A stretch of DNA of 64,000 bases, from positions 58,299 through 122,298 of the forward strand of contig CALHYE010000009.1 in assembly GCA_938040735.1 (NCBI GenBank), read 5' to 3'. Source of the stretch: an uncultured Bellilinea sp. Lineage in GTDB: Bacteria; Chloroflexota; Anaerolineae; Anaerolineales; Anaerolineaceae. Below, piece by piece: positions 28,986-38,701 of this stretch. The notes under the pieces are model-generated. The model did no database searches and was not told the DNA's origin. It saw nothing but the letters and a program-made list of their open reading frames with translations. Positions within the stretch are counted from its first letter, which is position 1; every line of letters begins with the position of its first letter. Made by a program: the position numbers and the translations under genes.

Positions 28986-30671
28986 ATGAAAGCCTGTAAT
29001 CCAACTTTGCTTACTTTTGTGGGGCTGGTCCTGCTGGGGCTGGTGGCTGCTTGTACCGCAGCCGTACCTCCACAATCCACACCCACCGCGCCGCCGGCTG
29101 TGGTCGAAACCGGTCAACTGCCCCGAATGCGCGGAGAGTTTTTCTCCGCCTCTGGCGAATGCGGATTTTGTCATACGGCTTTAAAAGACAGCAGCGGAAA
29201 GGATGTTTCCATTGAAACGGCGTGGCGCGCTTCGATCATGGCGAACGGCGCCCGCGATCCGTACTATCGCGCTTCGGTACGCTCGGAGACGCTTCAAAAA
29301 CCGGATTATGCCGAAGCGATTCAGGAAAAATGCGCCGTCTGCCACCTCCCCATGGGATTTCAGACCGCCATTCTGAAAGGCGAATCGCCAGCCTTCCTCC
29401 CCGATGCGGGATATTTCAACCCCGCTCATCCGCTTTACCCGCTGGCGCTGGATGGCGTCTCCTGTACGGTTTGCCATCAGATTAAGTCAGACAATTTAGG
29501 GACAATCGAAAGTTACAGCGGAGGATATTTGTTTGAAAAAGAGCCAAAACCGGGCGAACGCCCGGCTTATGGGCGTTTTGCGGTGGACGACAACATGGCT
29601 GCCGTGATGCGTAACGCCTCCGGCTACCAGCCGGTGCAGTCCGACCATGTAACCCAATCCGAACTGTGCGCCGTTTGCCACAATTTATACACCCCCTATT
29701 TCACCAATGAAGGCGAACTGAGCGCGGAACTGTTCCCGGAACAGACGCCCCATCTCGAATGGCTGGCTTCGGAATTTTCCGGTATCTCCTCCTGTCAAGC
29801 CTGCCACATGCCGGCTGCCGCTGGGGAAGCGCCAATTGCCAACACCGGCAGCCCCAAGCGCAGTCCGTTCATGCAGCACACCTTCATCGGCGGAAACCGT
29901 TATCTGCTTGAATTGCTGGCGGCCAACCTGGAGGGTTTGAAGGTCTCCGCGACAGCCGAACAATTGGAACAAGCCCGCCTGCTGACCGTGGAGCAACTCC
30001 AACAAAACACCGCCCAATTGAGCGGCAGCGTCCGCCAGGAAGGCGACGAGTTAATCGTCGAAGTTCTGGTTGAAGTCCTGACCGGACACAAATTTCCCAC
30101 CAGTTTTCCTTCACGCCGAGCCTGGCTTCACCTGACGGTGTTGGATGCCAACGGCAAGACCGTGTTTGAGTCCGGCGGCTGGCAGGCGGATGGTTCGATT
30201 ACCGGCAACGACAATGACCTTGATGAACTCCTGTTTGAGCCGCATTATCAAGTCATCACCCAGCCCGATCAGGTGCAGATTTACGAACCGATTATCGGCG
30301 ACCCGGACGGAAAAGTCACCACCACCCTGCTGCGCGCTCAACGCTATCTGAAAGACAACCGTTTACTCCCCCGCGGGTTTGAGAAAACTCAGGTCAACCC
30401 GGATATTGCTGTTTATGGCGAAGCCGCCAATGACCCGGATTTTTTGGGAGGTGGAGACACGGTTCAGTACCGTATCGCAACCGCCGGTTTTACCGCCCCG
30501 TTCAGGATTGAAGTGGAGTTGTTGTATCAATCCTTTGGGTATCGTTGGGCGGAAAAATTCCGCGGCCAAACCGATAACCCCGAAGCGCTGGAATTCTACC
30601 GTTACACCGATCAACTTCCGAATGCGCCTTCCATAATCGGCTCACTCTTGTTGACGGCTAGCAAGCCCTGA
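28986..30671 (+). CDS. Multiheme c-type cytochrome lipoprotein, five CxxCH motifs
   Basis: Lipobox-like LLGLVAAC; CGFCH, CAVCH, CTVCH, CAVCH, CQACH. Confidence 0.88.
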   Translation: MKACNPTLLTFVGLVLLGLVAACTAAVPPQSTPTAPPAVVETGQLPRMRGEFFSASGECGFCHTALKDSSGKDVSIETAWRASIMANGARDPYYRASVRSETLQKPDYAEAIQEKCAVCHLPMGFQTAILKGESPAFLPDAGYFNPAHPLYPLALDGVSCTVCHQIKSDNLGTIESYSGGYLFEKEPKPGERPAYGRFAVDDNMAAVMRNASGYQPVQSDHVTQSELCAVCHNLYTPYFTNEGELSAELFPEQTPHLEWLASEFSGISSCQACHMPAAAGEAPIANTGSPKRSPFMQHTFIGGNRYLLELLAANLEGLKVSATAEQLEQARLLTVEQLQQNTAQLSGSVRQEGDELIVEVLVEVLTGHKFPTSFPSRRAWLHLTVLDANGKTVFESGGWQADGSITGNDNDLDELLFEPHYQVITQPDQVQIYEPIIGDPDGKVTTTLLRAQRYLKDNRLLPRGFEKTQVNPDIAVYGEAANDPDFLGGGDTVQYRIATAGFTAPFRIEVELLYQSFGYRWAEKFRGQTDNPEALEFYRYTDQLPNAPSIIGSLLLTASKP

Positions 30672-32082
30672 GCAGGTCTGTCTTTCGGCAAGCTCTTTCA
30701 ATAAGGTGCACCGATAACAAAGTCAGCGAAGCCGCCCCCAGCACAATGATTCCATCTACAAAACCATAGGTGGGTATAGCTTTTGTTCGCAGAAGAATTA
30801 CCACAACCTCTCCCGCCAGAATTGAGAGAATGGGCGCTATTTTATGGATTTGAGGAAAGTACAAAGCTGCCAGTGTGGCAGGGGTAAGGGCGATCAAACC
30901 CGCAAAAGTGGTTTGGGTTAACAAGGTGAAAATTGGAATTTGCGGGTTCAAGCCGCTCGACAAAAAAAGCGCAATCAAAACACATAAACCAAGCGCTAAC
31001 CACCGTCCTGCCTGAATTGAATTTCGAGCAATCCCCAAATCATGCGAGAACATGGTTGCCAAGGCCAGCAATTGCGAATCGGCAGTGGACATCAGAGCCG
31101 CCATCGCCCCCACCATTACAAATACATACACCCAATCCGGTGCAAAATTCAAAACCATCGCCGGCAAGACCATATCCGGGTTGGATATGGTCAGCGATGT
31201 TCCGCGTGCCCACACGCCGATAGTAACCGGTGCCAAAAACAGAAAACTGACCAGTAAAGGATACAACCAGGTAACTTTCTTGAGAGAATCGGGCGTTTTT
31301 GCCGTGTAAAAACGTGAAAATACCTGGGGAAACAACGGATTGACAAATGTCCACAGGAGCAAGTAAGAAAACCAGGTCGTCACCTGAAAAAAATTATCCG
31401 GTCCAGGCCGGGAAAAATGTTCCGGAGAAGCCCGAAAGGCTGCTTCGCCGGCACTTTGCCAGCCTCCCAACCCCATACTCACAAAGATCACTGCCAGTAC
31501 CATCGCCAGGATCATCAAAAAACCCTGCAGAACATCTGTCCAGGCCGATGCTTTCATGCCCCCGAATACAACGGTTATCCCGACAGTCATAATGGTGACC
31601 GCTCCGCCTATTCTTAACAAATCAATGTTGAATAAAGACGAAAGCAGGATACCCGCGCCGACAGCCTGAGTAAGCAGGTATGGAAGGGTGAAAACCACCA
31701 TTACGATCATCACCAACCCGCGCAGAAAGCGGCTCTTAAACTCACCGCCGATCAATTCAGGCGCGGTGAGATAACCTTTTTGTCTCCCAAGTTTCCAAAC
31801 CGGCCATCCAATCCCATAAAATGCCAAAGGGACAAGCGCCGTACCTACACCCATAATCCCATACTGCCCAAAGCCGGTTTTCCACGCTGCTCCGGCAAAA
31901 CCGAGAAAAAAGAATGCCGAGAAATTAGTGGCAACCAGACTGAAAAACAAGACCACCAAACCTAAAGAACGGTTGGCAAGGAAGTATCCCTCCGGAGTTT
32001 GAGGAATTTTGCGCCTTGCTAAAACTGAAAGGGCAATCAACACAATTAGATAAGAGAAGAGAATAATCACCTTGACGGTCAT
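30658..32082 (-). CDS. Sodium:solute symporter (SSS) family protein
   Basis: About 12-13 TM; RRKIPQTPEGYFLANRSLGLVVLFFSLVATNFSAFFFLGFAG. Confidence 0.88.
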   Translation of the reverse strand: MTVKVIILFSYLIVLIALSVLARRKIPQTPEGYFLANRSLGLVVLFFSLVATNFSAFFFLGFAGAAWKTGFGQYGIMGVGTALVPLAFYGIGWPVWKLGRQKGYLTAPELIGGEFKSRFLRGLVMIVMVVFTLPYLLTQAVGAGILLSSLFNIDLLRIGGAVTIMTVGITVVFGGMKASAWTDVLQGFLMILAMVLAVIFVSMGLGGWQSAGEAAFRASPEHFSRPGPDNFFQVTTWFSYLLLWTFVNPLFPQVFSRFYTAKTPDSLKKVTWLYPLLVSFLFLAPVTIGVWARGTSLTISNPDMVLPAMVLNFAPDWVYVFVMVGAMAALMSTADSQLLALATMFSHDLGIARNSIQAGRWLALGLCVLIALFLSSGLNPQIPIFTLLTQTTFAGLIALTPATLAALYFPQIHKIAPILSILAGEVVVILLRTKAIPTYGFVDGIIVLGAASLTLLSVHLIERACRKTDLLRAC

Positions 32083-32288
32083 TTATCCTCCCATTGATGC
32101 CGACTGAGTAAACCAAATATCAAACTGGTCAGCAGGATTAATCCTACGTCAAACCAGACCCAATCCGGCATTCCGAAAATCAGGCGTGGAACTTTACCCC
32201 AATTATAAAAATCAACCCCTAAAAAAATTATGGCTAGCCACCCGCTCAGCCACAGTTGAATTTTTGGCTTTGTGTTTTTATGGCCCAT
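32079..32288 (-). CDS. Small two-TM protein coupled to the symporter (DUF3311-like)
   Basis: 69 aa, 4 nt overlap with the symporter gene, two hydrophobic segments. Confidence 0.55.
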   Translation of the reverse strand: MGHKNTKPKIQLWLSGWLAIIFLGVDFYNWGKVPRLIFGMPDWVWFDVGLILLTSLIFGLLSRHQWEDK

Positions 32289-32300
32289 AATGTTGGAAAA

Positions 32301-34100
32301 TTATAGCAGCACATCCACCACCAATGCCAGAAAGATGAACGCCAAATACATGGAGGAATACCGGTACATGCGCCAGGCAACTTTATTACCCGGTTTGCGC
32401 AGCACATTCCAGGCGGTGTGAATAAGCCACAAACCCAATACCGCCGCGGAGATCAGGAAGACGCTGCCGCCTACCTTGAAAACCGGCATTAATAAAGTAA
32501 GGGCAACCAGTTCAAGCGTGTAAATAAATATTTGGGTGCGGGTTTCTTTCTCGCCGCGCACCACCGGCAGCATCGGCACGCCAGCGCGGGCGTAATCATT
32601 GGCGCGCACCAGCGCCAGCGCCCAAAAATGAGGCGGAGTCCACATGAACACCAACGCAAACAGGAACAGCGAGGGGATGTTCAAACTACCGGTGGCGGCT
32701 GCCCATCCAACCAGCGGGGGTATTGCCCCAGCCCCTCCGCCAATCACAATGTTCTGCACCGTTAAGTGTTTAAGCCAGATGCTGTACACCAACACGTAGT
32801 AAACCATCCCGGCGACCGAAAGCAGCGCCGCCAACAGATTAACCGTCCCTGCCAAAATAAAAAACGCCGCCAAACAGGCGCTGATTCCATAAGCTAACCC
32901 TTCCGCGGGCGTCAATATTCCGGATGGAATCGGGCGTTTAGCCGTGCGCTGCATGGCTCCATCAATCTGGCGGTCAATGTACTGGTTGAGGGCGCTCGAA
33001 CCACCTGCCGCCAAAGCCCCTCCCAGCAAAGTCCAGAGGGTTAACTCCAGCGTGGGAATCGCCTTAGCGCCGACCACCATACCGGCGTAGGTCGTCACCA
33101 AAAGCAGCGTTACAATGATGGGTTTATTCAGCGCAAGATAGGCTTTCAGACGCTGTTTCCCGCTTACTCGCTGCATTTGTGCGGCTTGGCGCTCCTCAGC
33201 CTCGCTTTTTCCCAGCCGGATGGCTGCAATCAACAGCGTGACCACACTGACCCAAACCGCAGCCGTGATAGCCGCGTGAACCGCCACCAGATCCAGCGGA
33301 AAACTTCGCTGGACTTTAATCGCGCCAATCCAGGCCTGACCGGCAAACAATACCATCAGGGCGCTGGCAGAACTCAACACCAACGGCTGGTCAAAATAGG
33401 AGCGGCGTGCCTTGAAAAATACTCCAATTACTGCCAGACCTGCCAGCAAAGTCAACAGACGGTGACCGAATGCCAGCCAACCCAAAGCGGTTGCAGGCAG
33501 ACCGCCATTACACAGGGGGAAACCGGCGCAAGCGCTGCCAGCATCCAACCGGGCAGCCAATACACCAGAAATCATCAATCCAAAAATCAGCAAAAAGGCG
33601 GCTGCCGAGTTACGCCCCAGCGACGAACGCAAAGATACCGAACTCTTTGGCAGATTTCCGGTTGAAAGAAACAAATGGGTTACCGCCCCAACCAGTAAAG
33701 CCATCGTGAGGAGGGCCGCCGCTAAATGCGCGGCTGCCAGCCAAATTGTCCCCACCTGCCTCTGCTCTGCCAACCCGCTCCCCAGCCCCGCCTGAACGAG
33801 AAACAAAACCGAGGCAAGGGTCAGGCTGATCTTTGCCCATCCGCCCATTCGGCTTGCCCACATCCAGCCGGTCAAAAACAGGGTTATCAATCCGCCGGCT
33901 GCCGCGATCAAGCGATGGGCAATTTCCACCCGGGCAGCCGATTCAGCCGGAATGCTCCACTGGCCGAAACAGGTTGGAAAATCCGGGCAGCCCTCTCCGG
34001 CGGGATTGAAGCGCATCCCGTAGCCAATCATTAAAGAAATAAAGGTTAGAACAGCCGCCGTCAGCAGCCAGTATCGCAATCGTTGACTTTCAATGTTCAT
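32301..34100 (-). CDS. Fusion: heme A synthase (COX15/CtaA) plus protoheme IX farnesyltransferase (CtaB/CyoE)
   Basis: N-half GMRFNPAGEGCPDFPTCFGQW...VEIAHRLIAAAGG; C-half LALNKPIIVTLLLVTTYAGM...ALNQYIDRQIDGAMQRTAKRPIPSG. Confidence 0.92.
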   Translation of the reverse strand: MNIESQRLRYWLLTAAVLTFISLMIGYGMRFNPAGEGCPDFPTCFGQWSIPAESAARVEIAHRLIAAAGGLITLFLTGWMWASRMGGWAKISLTLASVLFLVQAGLGSGLAEQRQVGTIWLAAAHLAAALLTMALLVGAVTHLFLSTGNLPKSSVSLRSSLGRNSAAAFLLIFGLMISGVLAARLDAGSACAGFPLCNGGLPATALGWLAFGHRLLTLLAGLAVIGVFFKARRSYFDQPLVLSSASALMVLFAGQAWIGAIKVQRSFPLDLVAVHAAITAAVWVSVVTLLIAAIRLGKSEAEERQAAQMQRVSGKQRLKAYLALNKPIIVTLLLVTTYAGMVVGAKAIPTLELTLWTLLGGALAAGGSSALNQYIDRQIDGAMQRTAKRPIPSGILTPAEGLAYGISACLAAFFILAGTVNLLAALLSVAGMVYYVLVYSIWLKHLTVQNIVIGGGAGAIPPLVGWAAATGSLNIPSLFLFALVFMWTPPHFWALALVRANDYARAGVPMLPVVRGEKETRTQIFIYTLELVALTLLMPVFKVGGSVFLISAAVLGLWLIHTAWNVLRKPGNKVAWRMYRYSSMYLAFIFLALVVDVLL

Positions 34101-34905
34101 AAATTTCCTCACCAGAATGAATGGCGCTTTCATCAGCCTGATCGTTTGAAGTTTCGTTTTTGTTTTCCAATTGCTTGCGCACAAAGAAGGGATAGCCGAA
34201 AGCCAGAATTGCCGCAAACGAAAACCATTGCAAAGCATACCCAAAGTGAGGCCCTTCGGTCATTTCAATTTCGGGCAGGGAGGGGTACGGCAGTTGCAGG
34301 GTTGCCCCTTGGGGAGCTTCTTGAACCCAAATGGGCAGCAAGTTCAACCCGGTTTCAGCGCGCCAGCGCTCCAAATCAATCCAGTTCCAGGCTTGCGGGC
34401 CGGGTTGGTTCGGGTTGAACGGCGGGTCGGCCACTCCGCCAATCGCCGGCTTGGGCATCGGCCGGCGAATCATCCCGCTCACCGAAACCAAACCATCCCG
34501 GCGGTATTGCAGCCGGCTTTCGGCGTCTGCCGCTCCCAGCGGTATCCAGCCGCGGTTGACAAACACGACCCAGTCCGTACCATCAATCAACAGGGGGGTG
34601 AACAGATGATAGCCCGGCTGGTTATCCCAGACCTGATTGCGCCAGAGAAATTCATGTTCATCATCGTATCTGCCGCTGACCTGAACCATTCGATATTCCA
34701 TATCGAACAACTCATTCAGCGGCAGTTTGTCGTTCAAATCCAAGGCAGGGGAGTTAACTTGACTCAAGATGCGTTGGTTGAGACTGCGCCGCCATTCCAG
34801 GCGATCCAACTGCCAAAACCCCAAACGAATCATCACCGCCACAGCGGCAACCACCAGCAAGGTAGTCAAAATCCATCGCGGAGTGAGCAATTTACCGCTC
34901 ATCAA
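34090..34905 (-). CDS. SURF1 family cytochrome oxidase biogenesis protein
   Basis: LGFWQLDRLEWRRSLNQRI, VFVNRGWIPLG, HFGYALQWFSFA. Confidence 0.92.
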   Translation of the reverse strand: MMSGKLLTPRWILTTLLVVAAVAVMIRLGFWQLDRLEWRRSLNQRILSQVNSPALDLNDKLPLNELFDMEYRMVQVSGRYDDEHEFLWRNQVWDNQPGYHLFTPLLIDGTDWVVFVNRGWIPLGAADAESRLQYRRDGLVSVSGMIRRPMPKPAIGGVADPPFNPNQPGPQAWNWIDLERWRAETGLNLLPIWVQEAPQGATLQLPYPSLPEIEMTEGPHFGYALQWFSFAAILAFGYPFFVRKQLENKNETSNDQADESAIHSGEEIYEH

Positions 34906-34908
34906 AAG

Positions 34909-35430
34909 TTAACCAACCTCGCTCACCGCGTTTTCGGTTTCGCTGCCCGGCAGCGGTTTAACCACCAGCGTATAAAGCCAGAGCAAAATCCAGGTTGGGA
35001 AACCGATTGAGATGATCCCGAAGACTCGATCGGAGGCTTTGGCGCGCGGCAGTACATCAATCCCCAATGAGCGGGACTGCTGGAAGCTGCACTCCATCGT
35101 GTACTGGCTGGGACGGTCAAGCGTCATGCGGCTGGTGGAACCCGGCAGCACCCACAACGGACCTAATTGATGAGAAACCTCGTCCAGATTGCGGACAAGC
35201 AGGATATCCCCCTCGACAAACCGCATCTCCGGCAGCGAAGGGCCATTCTCTCCGTTGGCGATGCGCGCCGCCGTTCCGGCCGGTACCAGAATTTCCACCG
35301 TCTGCGGCGGCCGCTCACTCCGATCCTTGACCATCTGATACGAAACTTCGCTGACCGCAAAGGCAAAAATGGAGCTGATCAGCAAACTCCACCACAAACG
35401 CCGTAAGGCCGCCTGAACTGCCGGAGACAT
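34909..35430 (-). CDS. Two-TM protein with cupredoxin-like, ligand-degenerate domain
   Basis: VRNLDEVSHQLGPLWVLPGSTSRM...YTMECSFQQSRSLGIDVLPR between two TM segments; located in the cox operon. Confidence 0.55.
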   Translation of the reverse strand: MSPAVQAALRRLWWSLLISSIFAFAVSEVSYQMVKDRSERPPQTVEILVPAGTAARIANGENGPSLPEMRFVEGDILLVRNLDEVSHQLGPLWVLPGSTSRMTLDRPSQYTMECSFQQSRSLGIDVLPRAKASDRVFGIISIGFPTWILLWLYTLVVKPLPGSETENAVSEVG

Positions 35431-35431
35431 C

Positions 35432-36031
35432 TTAATTTTCCTTCAAAATCTGACGAATATCCGCGGCTATGTCCTTGGGGGAAGTTCCGTAGGAAAAAGT
35501 CAGCCGCAGATTACCCTTTGGGTCAATCAAATAAAGCCGGGTCGAATGATCCACCAGATATCCCAGAGCGGTTTGTCCCTCTTGAATCTGACGGTAGACC
35601 CCGTAAGCCTTCCAGATGGGGGATAACTCCTCTTCGCTGCCGGAAAGACCGATGAATTGCGGGTCAAAGCCGGCCGCGTAAGATTGAATGCGTTCGGGCG
35701 TATCCCGTTGAGGGTCAACCGTGATAAAAACCACCTCCAGACGATCCGTATAAGCCGCCAGATCAGCCTTAACGCGTTTCATCTCGGCCATCGTTGCGGG
35801 GCAAAAGTCCGGACAGGTGGTGTAACCGAAGAAAATCAGGGTAACCTTTCCCTGCTGATCGCTCAAACGATAGAGCGATCCGTCAGCCCGGGTAAGTTCA
35901 ATTGGCGGAGCGGTAACCGGCGGCTCAATCAGCGATCCGTGAAAGGAATACGGCTGAGCAAAGGCCACCAGCCATACGGCTACTAAGCCTGCCAAAACAG
36001 CCGCCACAATCAACCAGATCGTCCGATTCAT
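35432..36031 (-). CDS. SCO1/SenC family protein
   Basis: LIFFGYTTCPDFCPATMAEM (CxxxC), VFITVDPQRDTPERI, VDHSTRLYLID. Confidence 0.95.
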   Translation of the reverse strand: MNRTIWLIVAAVLAGLVAVWLVAFAQPYSFHGSLIEPPVTAPPIELTRADGSLYRLSDQQGKVTLIFFGYTTCPDFCPATMAEMKRVKADLAAYTDRLEVVFITVDPQRDTPERIQSYAAGFDPQFIGLSGSEEELSPIWKAYGVYRQIQEGQTALGYLVDHSTRLYLIDPKGNLRLTFSYGTSPKDIAADIRQILKEN

Positions 36032-36047
36032 TCCGGCCTCGTTTCTT

Positions 36048-36617
36048 TTATAGTGAACCGATCAGGTACAGGGCTGGGTAGAAGAAGATCCACACCACAT
36101 CCACAAAGTGCCAGTAGTTGGCTGCCGCCTCAACCGCCCAGTGTTTTTCAGGACTGTAATGTCCCTTCAATCCATTGCGAAAGACAATGAACAGGAAGAT
36201 GACGCCGGTCAACACGTGAAAGGCATGCATGCCGGTCATCATGAAGAAAACCGCACCTTCCGGGCCGTCCGCCGGACCAAACGGCGCCAGCCGCCATTCA
36301 AACCCGACTACGCCGACCAAAAAGCCAATTCCCAGCAGCATTGTGATCAGGATGCTGGTCAGAAAGCCTTTGCGGTTGCCTTTGGAAATTTGCACCTCTG
36401 CGCGGTTGGCAAAAAACGAACTGATCAACAACACTGAGGTCACAATTAACCCCAATTCCTGTTCCAAATGCGGGCGTTTGTCTCCCAGCAGGTAAAAGCG
36501 GGTGACCAGCAAAGCCGCAAAGACAAACGAATCCGACAGGATAAACAACCAGAGACCCAGCCGATTGTTGGCCAGTTTTTGCTTGTAAGTCGTCAGGGCT
36601 GCTTCCGGTGTGGTCAT
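36048..36617 (-). CDS. ctaE: Cytochrome c oxidase subunit III
   Basis: GMHAFHVLTGVIFLFIV, AVEAAANYWHFVDVVWIFFYPALYL. Confidence 0.95.
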   Translation of the reverse strand: MTTPEAALTTYKQKLANNRLGLWLFILSDSFVFAALLVTRFYLLGDKRPHLEQELGLIVTSVLLISSFFANRAEVQISKGNRKGFLTSILITMLLGIGFLVGVVGFEWRLAPFGPADGPEGAVFFMMTGMHAFHVLTGVIFLFIVFRNGLKGHYSPEKHWAVEAAANYWHFVDVVWIFFYPALYLIGSL

Positions 36618-36824
36618 TTAGTGTTCTCCCTCCGAGCGAAAGACCCGCCCAATATGCATGAAGTAAATCAGCACCAAACCGGCTTTCAAGAGCGCAACCA
36701 CCCAAAGAAAAATTGCAGGCGCTTCATGAGTGCCAAGGTAGTATTCGACCACGGTAAGGACGGCCAGCCCTAAAAAGACCAGCGCCCCGCGTCTGAGTTC
36801 ATCCATTTTTGTTGATTGCATCAT
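36618..36824 (-). CDS. Cytochrome c oxidase subunit IV-like protein
   Basis: 68 aa, TM segments VFLGLAVLTVVEYYLG and LLKAGLVLIYFMHI, between CtaE and CtaD. Confidence 0.8.
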   Translation of the reverse strand: MMQSTKMDELRRGALVFLGLAVLTVVEYYLGTHEAPAIFLWVVALLKAGLVLIYFMHIGRVFRSEGEH

Positions 36825-36832
36825 TCTCCTCC

Positions 36833-38680
36833 TTAATCGCCCGCTTGCTGGGGCAAGACTTCAACATAACGGGCGCCTTTCAAGCCGTAATCGTACGGAT
36901 CACCCACCACCCGAATCGGCTGTGGATAATTGTGCATCGGCGCCGGCGTGGGCAGCACCGTCCACTCCGGTGAGCGGGACTGCCATACATTCTCTGTTAC
37001 CACTTCACCGCGTTTGGCGCTGACAAATAAATTGATCAGGAAAATCAGCACCGAGAACGCGACCATGAAACCGGCAATGGTGATGATCAGATGAGCCGTT
37101 TCAAAACCCTGTGCCGGGTCATAATCCGCAATCCGGCGGCGCATCCCCAACAACCCAACTTGCATTTGCCCAAACGACATGATCAGGAACCCCGGCGTCA
37201 GCAGGTAAAAATGAATCTTTCCCAGTAAATCGTTCATCTTTCTGCCGGTAACTTTTGGATACCAGTAGTAAATTGCGGCAAACAACGGAAAGATGAAACC
37301 GCCAAACATGGTTGCGTGGAAATGCCCCACGACAAAATAGCTATCGTGCATGTGCAGGTTGGTCGAAACCGTGCCAAGCGGCGGGCCGCTCAAGCCGCCC
37401 ATCAAGAACACGATAATCGCCCCGATGAGAAACAACATTGGAACCTGAAAACGAATTCGCCCCATCCACATGGTGGCTACCCACGAGAAGAATTTAATAC
37501 CGGTTGGGACGGCCACCAGCAGCGTTGAGTACATGAACGGCACGCGCAGGTATTCCTCCATACCGGAAGTGAACATGTGGTGCGCCCATACCAGAAAGCC
37601 CACTAAGGCGATCCCCAGCGAGGACATGGCTACCCACTTGTAACCAAACAAGGGTTTTCGCACAAATACCGGCAGCAGTTCACTGATGATTCCCAAACCG
37701 GGCAGAACGAAGATATACACAGCAGGATGGGAATAGAACCAGAACAGGTGCTGGAACAGAATTGGATTGCCGCCCTGTGCGGCGTTGAAAAATCCCATCC
37801 CGAACAAGCGTTCAAAACTGACCATTTGAAATGAAGTGCCAATTAACTGGGTGGCCGTTAGAGCAATGATCGAAGTTGCCAGCGTCGCCCACGCAAAAAT
37901 CGGCATGCGGAACATCTTCATGCCGGCGGCGCGCATCCGCAAAATGGTGACAATCAAATTCAGCGCGCCTAAAATGGACGACCATCCCGCAAAGAAAACG
38001 GCCACAAAGAACATCTGCATTCCCATCGGAGCGCGGATGCTGAGCGGCGGGTATCCCGTCCAACCGGTATCAAACCCGCCGGTAAAAATTGCCGAAACCA
38101 GCACCAGCGAGGCTGGCACCGCCAGCCAGAAGGAAAAGGCATTCAGGCGCGGGAATGCCATGTCCCTGGCGCCAATCAACAGCGGCACGGCGTAATTGGA
38201 CATGGCCGAGATGCCCATCAAGATCGAAACAATCAGGGTCATGCCGTGCATGCCAATTAAGGTATTGAAGAAATTCAGGGTCACCCACTGCATTCCCGTC
38301 TGCACCAGTTCCACGCGGAAGATCAGCGCAAAGGAACCGCCAACCACCAACAAAAAGAGCGAAAGAAACGCGTACTGAACCCCAATGACTTTGTGATCCA
38401 AGCTATAGCCAAAGTAGCGTTTCACCCCCGGTTCTTCGTGAATTTCCTCCGGGTCGGGGGTTTCTTCGCCCTTCGCCCAGGCAAACCAGTCACGGAATGC
38501 GCCAATCCCGATCAAAAAGCCGATAATTCCAAGCGCTGCGCCAACCACCCAGGCCGGTTCGGCTTTGTAAGCCAACCCCATCAAAGCGCGAATGCCGGTT
38601 ACCAAACCTATACCGGCTGCCCAGCCAATTGCCTGGCCGATCAAACCCCGAAGAATTCCGTATGAAAAGATACCTTTCAT
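36833..38680 (-). CDS. ctaD: Cytochrome c oxidase subunit I
   Basis: HLFWFYSHPAVYIFVLPGLGIISELL, WAHHMFTSG, HDSYFVVGHFHATMFGG. Confidence 0.98.
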   Translation of the reverse strand: MKGIFSYGILRGLIGQAIGWAAGIGLVTGIRALMGLAYKAEPAWVVGAALGIIGFLIGIGAFRDWFAWAKGEETPDPEEIHEEPGVKRYFGYSLDHKVIGVQYAFLSLFLLVVGGSFALIFRVELVQTGMQWVTLNFFNTLIGMHGMTLIVSILMGISAMSNYAVPLLIGARDMAFPRLNAFSFWLAVPASLVLVSAIFTGGFDTGWTGYPPLSIRAPMGMQMFFVAVFFAGWSSILGALNLIVTILRMRAAGMKMFRMPIFAWATLATSIIALTATQLIGTSFQMVSFERLFGMGFFNAAQGGNPILFQHLFWFYSHPAVYIFVLPGLGIISELLPVFVRKPLFGYKWVAMSSLGIALVGFLVWAHHMFTSGMEEYLRVPFMYSTLLVAVPTGIKFFSWVATMWMGRIRFQVPMLFLIGAIIVFLMGGLSGPPLGTVSTNLHMHDSYFVVGHFHATMFGGFIFPLFAAIYYWYPKVTGRKMNDLLGKIHFYLLTPGFLIMSFGQMQVGLLGMRRRIADYDPAQGFETAHLIITIAGFMVAFSVLIFLINLFVSAKRGEVVTENVWQSRSPEWTVLPTPAPMHNYPQPIRVVGDPYDYGLKGARYVEVLPQQAGD

Positions 38681-38701
38681 AAGTCTGCCTCTCCTCTGCG
38701 A

